64,000 nt of DNA from Sulfitobacter sp. F26169L (GTDB taxonomy: Bacteria > Pseudomonadota > Alphaproteobacteria > Rhodobacterales > Rhodobacteraceae), in contig NZ_JAPMLP010000010.1 in NCBI RefSeq assembly GCF_026410285.1, positions 1-64,000 of the forward strand, written 5' to 3'. Of this stretch, positions 51,126 through 59,441 are shown in pieces. The position numbers and the translations under genes are program-made. Position 1 is the stretch's first letter. Each line of letters starts with the position of its first letter. The notes under the pieces were generated by a model. That model worked only from the letters and a program-made list of their open reading frames with translations. It searched no databases and had not been told where the DNA came from.

Positions 51126-52261
51126 GCGCGACAATCACCTTTCCTGCCGTCAGTCTGCCGCCGCAGACAGAGGAAGTGCGCCGCGATGTGCGTGCCTTTC
51201 TTCAGACCTGCCGCGATGACGGCGTGTTCACCCCGTCAGGCAACTCGTGGGCAATTTTCAATGCCGAGTTCAGCCGCCGTTGCGGTGCGGCCGGTTTTCT
51301 GGGGATGACGTGGCCAAACGAGGTTGGCGGTCACGAACGGTCCATGCTGGAACGCTATGTCGTGATAGAAGAGATGCTGGCGGCAGGCGCACCTGTTGGT
51401 GCACATTGGGTGGCCGACCGGCAAAGCGGGCCGCAAATCCTGCGTCATGGCAGTGATGCCGCCAAGGCTCTGTTGCCCAAGATTGCAGCGGGCGAATGTT
51501 ACTTTTCCATCGGGATGAGCGAGCCTGACGCAGGATCGGACCTTGCCGCGGTGCGCACCAAGGCGACCAGGGTTGAGGGCGGTTGGCAGATTACCGGCAC
51601 CAAGATCTGGACAACTTTTGCGCATCATTCGCACTACATCATCGTTCTTGCCCGCAGCGCGCCGCAAACCGACAACCGCCGCGAGGGGTTCACACAGTTC
51701 ATCTGCGATCTGTCCGCCCCCGGTGTCACGGTCCGGCCCATCGTCAACCTTGCCGGTACGCATGAGTTCAACGAAGTGGTGTTTGATGCCCATTTCGTCT
51801 CGGATGATTTCGTCGTTGGCGCGCCGGGGCAGGGATGGGATCTGGTCACCGGTGAGCTCGCGTTCGAGCGTAGCGGGCCGGACAGGTTTCTATCGGCGCA
51901 TACGCTGGTGGAAATGGCAGTAGAGGCCGCAGATGACGATGACCGAAGTGCCGAGATTATCGGCGGCCTTGTCGCGCGTCTTGCCAATCTGCGGCAGATG
52001 TCTGTCTCCGTCGCGTCGATGCTGGAGGCGGGGCAAAGCCCGATGCTGGAGGCGGTGATCGTCAAGGATTTGGGCGCGGTCTTCGAGCAAGAGGTGCCCG
52101 ATACAGTGCGCAGCATGATTGATGTCGCCCCGCAGATGGGCGGCGAAGGTCTTGCCCGTGAAATGGCGCATTCGGTTTTGCATGCGCCCTCGTTCTCGAT
52201 CCGTGGCGGAACCCGGGAAATTTTGCGCGGCATGATCGCACGGGGAGTTGGTCTGAGATGA
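51122..52261 (+). CDS. Acyl-CoA dehydrogenase, catalytic-type subunit
   Basis: Acyl-CoA dehydrogenase, 379 residues. It shows FSIGMSEPDAGSDLAAVRTKA, GTKIWTTFAHHSHYI and C-terminal SIRGGTREILRGMIARG. The C-terminal catalytic glutamate position is glycine, while Glu249 in GELAFERSG occupies the helix-G position, exactly as in the 30118 enzyme. The next gene, overlapping by four bases, is a shorter dehydrogenase without this glutamate. The pair is likely an alpha2beta2 enzyme for bulky or branched acyl-CoA. The substrate is unknown. Confidence 0.9.
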   Translation: MSATITFPAVSLPPQTEEVRRDVRAFLQTCRDDGVFTPSGNSWAIFNAEFSRRCGAAGFLGMTWPNEVGGHERSMLERYVVIEEMLAAGAPVGAHWVADRQSGPQILRHGSDAAKALLPKIAAGECYFSIGMSEPDAGSDLAAVRTKATRVEGGWQITGTKIWTTFAHHSHYIIVLARSAPQTDNRREGFTQFICDLSAPGVTVRPIVNLAGTHEFNEVVFDAHFVSDDFVVGAPGQGWDLVTGELAFERSGPDRFLSAHTLVEMAVEAADDDDRSAEIIGGLVARLANLRQMSVSVASMLEAGQSPMLEAVIVKDLGAVFEQEVPDTVRSMIDVAPQMGGEGLAREMAHSVLHAPSFSIRGGTREILRGMIARGVGLR

Positions 52262-53322
52262 GCGAATTCAAGGACATCCTGATTGATCAAACCACACGCG
52301 TTCTAAAAGATTATTGCAATCACGAAGTGATTGAGGCGGCAGACAACACGTGGCCTGACGCGCTTTGGGATGCGCTGGCGAAAATAGAATTGCCGCTTGC
52401 GCTGGTTGATCCTGATGCAGGCGGCGCGGGGGCCGATCTGGACGATGTCGGCGCATTGATCCGTCTGTCGGGCAATTTCGCGGCTCCGGTTCCAATTGGC
52501 GATACGATGGTTGCGAACTGGTTGTGGAGCGTGGCAGGCGGTGCCCCTGTTGCCGGTCCGGTGGTAATCGTGCCTGACAGCGGTTCGATCTGCACACACG
52601 ACAGCGCTGGCCGGTCTACCACTCTGGATGGTACATTGTGTGGCGTGCCGTGGGGGCAGAACGCAAGCATCCTGACCGTCGCGGGCAACACCCTGATTCT
52701 GATCCCCGCAGGGGGCGACGCGGCCTGCGAGCAGCAGCATAATATCGCGGGTGATCCGCGCCCTGATCTGACCTTTTTCAACGTCACACTGGATGCAGAT
52801 CACACCCGCCCTCTACCAGAGGGATGGGACAGCTCGACCCTTGAGGAATACGGCGCCTTGATACGTTCTGCGCAGATGGTTGGCGCGATGGATCGCGCAC
52901 TTGCGCTGGCAGTTGAACACGCCAACATGCGTAACCAGTTCGGCCGCCCGCTGGCAAAGTTTCAAGCGATCCAGCAGCAGCTTGCGGTTGCTGTGGAGCA
53001 GGTGGCCTCTGCGGCTGCCGCACTGGACGGCGCGCTTGCCGCAACCTCCAACAGCGCCGATTTCGGCTTTGCAGTTGCGGTGGCAAAGGTCATTACAGGC
53101 CGCGCGGCAACTTCTGTTGCGGCTATTGCGCATCAGGTGCACGGGGCAATCGGCTTTAGCCGCGAATACGATCTACAGCATGTGACCCGCCGCCTCTGGG
53201 CATGGCGTGAGGAATACGGTGCGGAACTGCTGTGGCAGCGGCGGATCGGCAAGCGCGTTCTGGCTGGTAAGGGCCGTATCTGGGATTTCATCACCGCATC
53301 CGGCGAGGATCAAAAGATATGA
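52258..53322 (+). CDS. Acyl-CoA dehydrogenase, probable partner subunit
   Basis: Short, divergent acyl-CoA dehydrogenase, 354 residues. The N-terminal half is weakly conserved. The C-terminal half keeps the FAD-side motifs MRNQFGRPLAKFQAIQQQLA and AIAHQVHGAIGFSREYDLQHVTRRLWAWREEYG. No glutamate occupies the helix-G base position (YGALIRSAQMVG). It matches the small subunit of two-gene FadE heteromers. ATGA overlaps on both sides link it to the catalytic-type dehydrogenase and the CoA-transferase. Confidence 0.85.
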   Translation: MSEFKDILIDQTTRVLKDYCNHEVIEAADNTWPDALWDALAKIELPLALVDPDAGGAGADLDDVGALIRLSGNFAAPVPIGDTMVANWLWSVAGGAPVAGPVVIVPDSGSICTHDSAGRSTTLDGTLCGVPWGQNASILTVAGNTLILIPAGGDAACEQQHNIAGDPRPDLTFFNVTLDADHTRPLPEGWDSSTLEEYGALIRSAQMVGAMDRALALAVEHANMRNQFGRPLAKFQAIQQQLAVAVEQVASAAAALDGALAATSNSADFGFAVAVAKVITGRAATSVAAIAHQVHGAIGFSREYDLQHVTRRLWAWREEYGAELLWQRRIGKRVLAGKGRIWDFITASGEDQKI

Positions 53323-54509
53323 CCACTCAACAAGGTGCTTTGTCGGGGGTAACCATCCTTGATCTTACGACAGTGATCATGGGGCCATACGCAACGCAAA
53401 TCCTCGGTGATCTGGGGGCTGATGTCATTAAGATCGAAAGTCCGGGCGGAGACTCACTGCGTTATCACACGCCGCAACGCGGCACCGACATGGCGGGCTT
53501 TTTCCTTGACCTGAACCGCAACAAGCGCAGCGTTGTTCTTGATCTGAAACGGGCCGACGCCTTGCAGGCGCTGATGAAACTGGTCGCGCAGGCCGATGTC
53601 GTTGTGCACAATATGCGCCCTCAAGCCATCGCAAAGCTGGGATTGGGGTTTGAGGCGATGGCCGCAGTCAAACCCGATCTTGTCTATTGCGCAGCTGTCG
53701 GTTTCGGCTCCTCCGGACCCTACGCCGCGCGGGCCGCGTATGATGATACAATTCAGGCGGCGTCTGGTCTGGCTGCTGTTATGGGCCGCCAGAGCGCAGA
53801 GCCTGCGTTTGTGCCCAGTGTGATTTGTGACAAGGTCGCAGGCCAGATGGTGGCAAATGCAATCCTTGCGGCTTTGTTTCACCACGAACGCACGGGCCAG
53901 GGCCAATCTGTAGAGGTGCCCATGTTCGAGGCACTGGTGTCGTTCAATCTGGTTGAACATATCGGGCCGTTTGCGTTTGAGCCCGCGCTGGGTGATCCCG
54001 GCTGGAAACGTGCGCTGAGCCCTGCGCGCAAACCGTTCAAGACAAAAGACGGTTATGCCTGTTTGCTGCCTTACTCCGACCGCAACTGGCGCGACTTCTT
54101 TGCCTTCATCGGCTTTCCCGAGTTAATAGACGATCCGCGCTTCAAGACGATGCCGCTTCGGGTGCAAAACGTCGACGAGGTGTACAAGATCATCGAAACA
54201 GCGGCGCCGCGTTTCACGAATGCTGAGTGGATGACGTTTTGTGATGGTGCAAGCGTTCCAGCGATGCCGGTGTTGGCGATCGAGGAGTTGTGGGACGACA
54301 CGCATCTGGACGCGGTCAAGATGTTCAGCCTGCGCGATCACCCGTCTGAAGGCACCTACAAAAGCGTGCGCCACCCCGTGCAGTACAGCAAAACAGCGGC
54401 TACCGTGCGCCGCGATGCGCCGCAGCTGGGCGCGGATACCCGCGCGATACTGGGCGATCTGGGATACGACAACGCTGCGATCGATACGATGAGTGGACAG
54501 GTCAACTGA
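53319..54509 (+). CDS. Class III CoA-transferase (CaiB/BaiF family)
   Basis: Family III acyl-CoA:carboxylate CoA-transferase, 396 residues, moving CoA between an acyl-CoA and a free acid without ATP. It has the opening LSGVTILDLTTVIMGPYATQILGDLGADVIKIE, RNKRSVVLDLK, and AAYDDTIQAASGLAAVMG with the catalytic aspartate region. Family members act on carnitine, bile acids, oxalate, succinate/aromatic or 2-methyl-branched acids. Its place after a dehydrogenase pair suggests it loads the pathway acid with CoA, replacing a synthetase. It overlaps the upstream gene by four bases. Confidence 0.92.
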   Translation: MTTQQGALSGVTILDLTTVIMGPYATQILGDLGADVIKIESPGGDSLRYHTPQRGTDMAGFFLDLNRNKRSVVLDLKRADALQALMKLVAQADVVVHNMRPQAIAKLGLGFEAMAAVKPDLVYCAAVGFGSSGPYAARAAYDDTIQAASGLAAVMGRQSAEPAFVPSVICDKVAGQMVANAILAALFHHERTGQGQSVEVPMFEALVSFNLVEHIGPFAFEPALGDPGWKRALSPARKPFKTKDGYACLLPYSDRNWRDFFAFIGFPELIDDPRFKTMPLRVQNVDEVYKIIETAAPRFTNAEWMTFCDGASVPAMPVLAIEELWDDTHLDAVKMFSLRDHPSEGTYKSVRHPVQYSKTAATVRRDAPQLGADTRAILGDLGYDNAAIDTMSGQVN

Positions 54510-54520
54510 AAGGGGATGAT

Positions 54521-54997
54521 ATGACTCAGGAACTGATGAACAGATTTGCCAGAGCTTTGGAAAACAGGGACAGCGCGGGTCTTGCATCCTGTTTTACGCC
54601 GGACGGGGTGTATGACGATTACTTTTTCGGCCCCCGACAAGGGGCAGAAGGAATCCACGATACGGTTGAACACTTTTACAAGGGCGGCAGGGAGTATCGC
54701 TGGGATTTCACCGAGTGTGCAGGCGACGATAAGCTGGCATTCGCGAGCTATAATTTCAGCTATGTCTCCAATGCGCCGACCGCCGGATCAGAGCGCATCC
54801 TGTTCGACGGCATCGCGCGGCTGGAGCTGCGTGACGGCTTGATCCAGCGATATTCCGAAGTGTTTGACCGCGGCATGGCCCTTGCCCAGCAAAACTTTCC
54901 GCCCGAACAGGTGTGCAAGATCGTGAACCGCTACGCAGACAATATGCGCCAGCGCCCCGAATGGGCGCGCCACATCAAAAAGGATGCCACCCCATGA
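54521..54997 (+). CDS. SnoaL-like (NTF2-fold) small enzyme
   Basis: A 158-residue protein with the SnoaL/NTF2-like pattern: N-terminal helices LMNRFARALENRDSAGLASCFTPDGVYDDYFF, then strands around a pocket (IHDTVEHFYKGG, ILFDGIARLELRDGLIQRYSEVFDRG). Relatives include polyketide cyclases, ketosteroid-isomerase-like proteins and BaiE dehydratase. Here it lies between a CaiB/BaiF CoA-transferase and a crotonase and may isomerise, hydrate or dehydrate a ring or hydroxy substrate. The exact activity is unknown. AAGGGGATG precedes the start, and the end overlaps the crotonase gene by four bases. Confidence 0.75.
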   Translation: MTQELMNRFARALENRDSAGLASCFTPDGVYDDYFFGPRQGAEGIHDTVEHFYKGGREYRWDFTECAGDDKLAFASYNFSYVSNAPTAGSERILFDGIARLELRDGLIQRYSEVFDRGMALAQQNFPPEQVCKIVNRYADNMRQRPEWARHIKKDATP

Positions 54998-55776
54998 CCG
55001 ATCCGGTTCTGTTGGATGTGCGCGACAACATCGCAACCATTACCCTGAATGGGCCGCACAATCGCAACGCCCTGACCAAAAAGATGGCAGAGGCCCTGTG
55101 TGATATCATCGCCAGCATCAACGCAGACGAAGATATCCGCTGTGCGATCCTCACAGGGGCCGAAGGCGGATTTTGCGCCGGCGGCGATCTGGAGGATATG
55201 CGGGACTTGATAGCGCGTGATGTGGCGCCCTATGACGTTGCCAACCATTACAAAGGCTCGATCCAGCTTCACCCCCACGCGTTGTATGATCTTGCCGTTC
55301 CGTCCATCGCGGCGGTCAACGGGGCCGCGATCGGCGCTGGCTGTGACATGGCGCTGATGTGCGATATGCGCATTGCGTCGGAAAAGGCAGTTTTTGCAGA
55401 AAGCTTTGCGCGCGTTGGTCTGGTTTCGGGGGATGGTGGCGCGTGGTTTCTGCCCCGTGTTGTCGGGCTGGCCAAAGCATACGAATTGACGTTTACAGGT
55501 GACAAGGTCGATGCGGCCGAGTCGCTTCGCCTTGGGATGGTGTCGCAGGTCGTGGCGCCGGATGCGTTGCTGGAAAGCGCGCGCGCGCTTGCGGGCCGGA
55601 TTGCACGGCATCCGGCACACGCCTTGCGGATGAGCAAACGTTTGCTGCGGGATTCGCCGCAGGTGTCGCTTGCCAGCAGCCTTGAAATGGCCGCGATGAT
55701 GCAGGCGATTTCACAATCCACCGATGCGCATCGCGCCGCCGTGACGCCTGCCGACACCAACGAAAAGCGGCGCTGA
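54994..55776 (+). CDS. Crotonase-family enoyl-CoA hydratase/isomerase
   Basis: Crotonase-fold enzyme, 260 residues. Oxyanion-hole segments are GFCAGGDLEDMR and NGAAIGAGCDMALMCD. The first hydratase glutamate is an aspartate (GAGCDM), and the second motif reads FAESFARVGLVSGDGGAWFLPRVVG. This pattern is shared by PaaF/PaaG-like and carnitinyl-CoA-type catabolic crotonases. The ATG at 54994 overlaps the SnoaL-like stop; the longer frame to 54913 lies inside that gene. Confidence 0.88.
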   Translation: MTDPVLLDVRDNIATITLNGPHNRNALTKKMAEALCDIIASINADEDIRCAILTGAEGGFCAGGDLEDMRDLIARDVAPYDVANHYKGSIQLHPHALYDLAVPSIAAVNGAAIGAGCDMALMCDMRIASEKAVFAESFARVGLVSGDGGAWFLPRVVGLAKAYELTFTGDKVDAAESLRLGMVSQVVAPDALLESARALAGRIARHPAHALRMSKRLLRDSPQVSLASSLEMAAMMQAISQSTDAHRAAVTPADTNEKRR

Positions 55777-55808
55777 AACATATAGCGCTTTTGCAAAGGA
55801 TCGTTTCT

Positions 55809-56621
55809 ATGACCGATGAAAAAACTACCGTGCAAGTTGGGGATCACCTGATCGCCTATCGCCATAACGGTCAAAACTCCGCAAGTGGAGCATCGGCCAT
55901 TGTGTTGATCCACGGGGCGGGGTGCACCAGTCAAGACTGGCCGCAAAGCTGGTTGGATAAACAAACCGGTGATCTGGAAGGACACGCCGTCTATGCGCTT
56001 GATCTGCCGGGTCATGGTGCATCTGACGGCCCGCCTGTTGGCGAAGTGGCGGCGATGGGCGCACTCGTGAACGCGTTCGCGGCCCGGATCGGTCTCACCG
56101 ATGTTTGTCTCGTCGGGCACTCGATGGGGGCGGCCATCGCCCTTTCCTGTGCGTTGCAAGATGCGCCACATTTGCGCCAGCTGGTGCTGATTGCAGGTGC
56201 GGATCGGTTTGGCGTTCAGCAGGGTTTGCTTGACGGATTGGAACAGGATTTTTCCAAGACCGCAGAAAAAGTTGCCCAAGCTTCCTGGAAGGGTGCTGTG
56301 GACACGTCGCGTATGGCTGCCACTGTCGAGGCGATGCAGGCGGCAGGCAAGGAAATACTGGTCAATGATTTTACCGCCTGCCGAAATGCAAATCTGGGCG
56401 GCGTTGTATCCGGGATCGAGGTTCCCGTCCTCGCGATTGCCGCGCGTCCTGACCGGATGGTGCAGCTGGAAATAGTGGCGGATCTGGCCGCGCGACTGAA
56501 GCATTGCAAGCTGGAAATCCATGAAGAGGGATCGCATTTTCTGCATCTGGAACAGCCTGTACAGATTGCGGATTCAATCCTGAGCTTTGTCAGAAACTCG
56601 AAAGGGAAGATGGCGGGGTAG
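55809..56621 (+). CDS. Alpha/beta-hydrolase
   Basis: Alpha/beta-hydrolase fold enzyme, 270 residues, last in the LacI-linked operon. It has IVLIHGAGCTSQDWPQSW (oxyanion region), YALDLPGHGASD, the nucleophile elbow LVGHSMGAAIAL with the catalytic serine, and EGSHFLHLEQP with the catalytic histidine. It could hydrolyse a lactone, an ester or a ring-cleavage product. The ATG at 55809 has AAAGGAT upstream; a TTG-initiated longer form is less likely. The exact substrate is unknown. Confidence 0.88.
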   Translation: MTDEKTTVQVGDHLIAYRHNGQNSASGASAIVLIHGAGCTSQDWPQSWLDKQTGDLEGHAVYALDLPGHGASDGPPVGEVAAMGALVNAFAARIGLTDVCLVGHSMGAAIALSCALQDAPHLRQLVLIAGADRFGVQQGLLDGLEQDFSKTAEKVAQASWKGAVDTSRMAATVEAMQAAGKEILVNDFTACRNANLGGVVSGIEVPVLAIAARPDRMVQLEIVADLAARLKHCKLEIHEEGSHFLHLEQPVQIADSILSFVRNSKGKMAG

Positions 56622-56970
56622 CCACCACAAGGTGATTTTCCACCGGTTCAGAGACAGTAGTCGACGCGCAGTGCCTGTCCGACAGCGCGGAATCATCGAA
56701 ACCGATTTAGCGCGTTAGTGTCCGACACTAGCGCAGAATCGCCCATTCGTAATTTTTTCCGCAATTTAGTAGATAATATATTGAGTTGTCTGGCAAAAAT
56801 ACAGTTGACACAAGCCTCTTTCACCAACCAAGATGACCCCAGTGTCAGACATTCGGAGCAAAAATGCCAGCTGCCAGCCGCTCTTGCTATGATCCCGCCG
56901 CGACGCATTTTATGCGGCCGGTCTGTGTGATCCATTGTGCTGCATGCCCTATCTGGCAGGAGTTCATCAA
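56622..56970. other. Regulatory region upstream of the GntR gene
   Basis: No gene is supported in this 349-bp gap. It contains an AT-rich stretch near 56740-56815 with TTGACA at about 56806 as a possible -35 box. Three copies of a TGTCNGACA palindrome are described separately. The short plus-strand frame that crosses it has no recognisable sequence. Confidence 0.5.
56675..56851. promoter_or_regulatory. Three TGTCNGACA operator candidates for the GntR regulator
   Basis: CTGTCCGACAG at 56675-56685, TAGTGTCCGACACTA at 56716-56730 and TGTCAGACA at 56843-56851 share a palindromic core with one central base. The middle copy has seven-base arms. Spacing is 43 and 124 bases, which would permit cooperative binding or looping. 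Such odd-length palindromes are typical of FadR/FCD GntR proteins, so autoregulation is likely. Confidence 0.65.
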
Positions 56971-57687
56971 TTGAGTTATGCCTATCAGCAGATCGCAGAG
57001 GAGATCGAAGCGCAGATCATGCGCGGTGATCTGCTGCCGGGCGATCAGTTGCCTGGCGAAGCGGAACTGGCCAGTAAATTTGGAGTAACCCGCTCCACCC
57101 TGCGCGAGGGGTTGCGCCAGTTGGAAAGTGGCGGATTTGTTCATCGGCCATCGCCGCGCAGGCTGGAAGTAACTGTGCCGCAGGCGGACCAGTTGTCGAC
57201 CCGTGCCGCGCGTGCCATGTCGCTAATGAATGTGACATTTCGCGAGTTGTGGGAAGTGACTATGGTGACCGAGCCATTGGCGGCGCGGCTTGCATCTGTG
57301 CAGGGCACGGAGGACGAAATCAGCCAATTGCAGCAAACCCACAGTGCGCTTGTGAGTGCCGAAGGGCAGATGGAACGCACCATTGATCTGGATGAGCAGT
57401 TTCACACGCAGATTGCGGATATGGGCCGCAACCGGGTGCTGGGTCTTGCGCGCGAGCCTGTTGTGCTTTTACTGTTCCGTGGTTTTTCGCAGATCGCGCC
57501 ATTTGCTCCGAAATTCTACAAGCGCCAGATAGAGGCCCATTCAAATGTTCTGGGCGCTTTGCGGGATCGTGACGCAGATCGCGCAGAGAAGTGGACGCGG
57601 ATGCATATTGATGATTTCTGGCGCGGTGCGCAGATTGCCGGTCTGGAAGACGCATTCGCGCTTGCCCAGCGGAGCGTAACACCATGA
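56971..57687 (+). CDS. GntR-family (FCD/FadR-type) transcriptional regulator
   Basis: Winged-helix regulator, 238 residues from TTG. The DNA-binding domain SYAYQQIAEEIEAQIMRGDLLPGDQLPGEAELASKFGVTRSTLREGLRQLESGGFV is followed by an FCD-type helical ligand domain with metal-binding residues expected in LDEQFHTQIADMGRNR and EAHSNVLGALRDRD. I prefer TTG at 56971 because CAGGAG lies eight bases upstream and the domain begins there; ATG at 56944 has no ribosome site. It overlaps the first crotonase gene by four bases, so it is co-transcribed with its likely targets. Confidence 0.88.
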   Translation: MSYAYQQIAEEIEAQIMRGDLLPGDQLPGEAELASKFGVTRSTLREGLRQLESGGFVHRPSPRRLEVTVPQADQLSTRAARAMSLMNVTFRELWEVTMVTEPLAARLASVQGTEDEISQLQQTHSALVSAEGQMERTIDLDEQFHTQIADMGRNRVLGLAREPVVLLLFRGFSQIAPFAPKFYKRQIEAHSNVLGALRDRDADRAEKWTRMHIDDFWRGAQIAGLEDAFALAQRSVTP

Positions 57688-58589
57688 CAAGTCGAACCAT
57701 CACAGCGCAGATAGAAAATGGCGTTATGATTATAACGCTCAACCGGCCTGATCGGCTGAATGCGTTTACTGTGACTATGATGGACGACATGATCGCGGCG
57801 CTTGATGTTGCCGATGCTGATGATGGCGTGCGTGCAGTTATCGTCACCGGCGCAGGCCGCGGTTTTTGTGCCGGTGTCGATTTGGACGATCCGGATGCTT
57901 TTACAGATGCGCGCCCTGATCCGGCATCCACGGACGAACAGGTCTGGAGCAACCCGGACAATCGCGACATGGGCGGCAAGCTGTCGCTTCGCCTGTTCAA
58001 CAGCCTTAAACCGGTGATTGCTGCGGTGAACGGCCCGGCTGTGGGGATCGGCATGACGATGCAGTTGCCGATGGATATTCGCATCGCGTCCAATACTGCG
58101 CGTTTCGGGTTTGTCTTTGCGCGCCGTGGTATCGTGCCCGAAGCGGCATCGTCATGGTTTTTGCCGCGTATCGTTGGCATGTCCCAAGCGTTGGAGTGGT
58201 GCTATTCCGGTCGTGTCTTTGATGCACACGAAGCGCTTGCAGGTGGCTTGGTCCGCTCGCTGCATGAGCCAGAGGATCTGCTGCCCGAAGCCAAGCGGAT
58301 TGCCCGCGAGATTGCAGATAACACCGCGCCCGTTTCGATCGCCCTGACCCGCCAGATGATGTGGCGCATGGCAGGTGCCGCCCATCCGATGGAGGCGCAC
58401 AGGATCGACAGCCGCGCAATTGCGGCGCGCAATGCCTCGGGCGATTCCGCCGAGGGTGTGGCCAGCTTTCTGGAAAAGCGCGCGCCGGTTTTCCCCGACA
58501 CAGTAACCCAAAACATGCCCGGATTTTTCCCTTGGTGGGATGAGCCGGACTGGGACAATAGCAAAAACAAGGATGCCCCCGATGAGTGA
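57684..58589 (+). CDS. Crotonase-family enoyl-CoA hydratase/isomerase
   Basis: Crotonase-fold enzyme, 301 residues, longer than the usual 260. Oxyanion-hole segments are GFCAGVDLDDPD and NGPAVGIGMTMQLPMD. The first hydratase glutamate position is threonine, and a glutamate appears in FARRGIVPEAASSWFLPRIVG. The C-terminal extension ends near FPDTVTQNMPGFFPWWDEPD, a tail seen in a distinct group of uncharacterised crotonases. It overlaps the GntR gene by four bases and the next crotonase by eight. Confidence 0.87.
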   Translation: MTSRTITAQIENGVMIITLNRPDRLNAFTVTMMDDMIAALDVADADDGVRAVIVTGAGRGFCAGVDLDDPDAFTDARPDPASTDEQVWSNPDNRDMGGKLSLRLFNSLKPVIAAVNGPAVGIGMTMQLPMDIRIASNTARFGFVFARRGIVPEAASSWFLPRIVGMSQALEWCYSGRVFDAHEALAGGLVRSLHEPEDLLPEAKRIAREIADNTAPVSIALTRQMMWRMAGAAHPMEAHRIDSRAIAARNASGDSAEGVASFLEKRAPVFPDTVTQNMPGFFPWWDEPDWDNSKNKDAPDE

Positions 58590-59358
58590 CCGGATTACGG
58601 TGGAGCGGGATGGTGCGGTATCAACCCTTCGTTTGAATGATGCCGCAACGATGAACGCAATGACACCGCAAATGGCGCGCGATCTGCATAAGCTGCTGGG
58701 AGAGGAGTCAAAAACTGCCCGTGCGATCATTCTGGCGGGTGGGGAACGCGCCTTTTCGGCCGGTGCCAACCTCAAGGAATCCATGCCACAGGGGCAGGGC
58801 AAGCCTGATGTCGGTGCGACGCTGGAAAACGATTATAATCCGCTGATGCTGGCCATTCGCGACCTGCCGGTGCCGCTTGTTTCGGCTGTGAACGGTGCGG
58901 CGGCCGGTGTTGGCGCATCGCTTGCGCTGGCTTGTGATATCATCGTTGCGGGGCGTGATGCGTATTTTCTGGAAGCATTTGCCCGCATCGGTCTTATCCC
59001 AGACGGAGGTGCCACATGGCTGCTGACGCGCGCTGTGGGTCGGGTGCGCGCAATGGAAATGATGTTGCTTGCCGAGAAGATACCCGCCGCGCGTGCATTC
59101 GAGTGGGGGTTGGTAACGCGGCTGGTCGATAACGATGTGGTAGAGCAAACCGCAAAAGACATCGCCGTGAAGCTTGCCGCGGGGCCACCGCACAGTCTCG
59201 CGCTGATCCGCAAAGCGGCGTGGAGCGCGGCTGACAGTGATTTCGAAACCGCGTTGGCCAACGAACGCAAGTGGCAAAAAGAAGCGGGAGAAGGCCCCGA
59301 CTTTGCCGAAGGTCTGGCCGCGTTTCTGGAAAAGCGACAAGCGAAGTTTAACGACTGA
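58582..59358 (+). CDS. Crotonase-family enoyl-CoA hydratase/isomerase (PaaG-like)
   Basis: Crotonase-fold enzyme, 258 residues. Oxyanion-hole segments are AFSAGANLKE and NGAAAGVGASLALACD. Neither classical hydratase glutamate is kept; LEAFARIGLIPDGGATWLLTRAVG matches PaaG/isomerase-type enzymes, with Asp as probable base. Isomerisation of a double bond or ring is therefore more likely than hydration. AAGGA precedes the ATG at 58582; an ATG nine bases earlier is possible. Confidence 0.87.
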   Translation: MSDRITVERDGAVSTLRLNDAATMNAMTPQMARDLHKLLGEESKTARAIILAGGERAFSAGANLKESMPQGQGKPDVGATLENDYNPLMLAIRDLPVPLVSAVNGAAAGVGASLALACDIIVAGRDAYFLEAFARIGLIPDGGATWLLTRAVGRVRAMEMMLLAEKIPAARAFEWGLVTRLVDNDVVEQTAKDIAVKLAAGPPHSLALIRKAAWSAADSDFETALANERKWQKEAGEGPDFAEGLAAFLEKRQAKFND

Positions 59359-59441
59359 GCGGGGGGTTGTCATAACAAGTTCCGACCTGCCGTGCGGCGG
59401 GTCATCTAACAAAACAAAAAATCCACAGGAGGAAAATGAAA

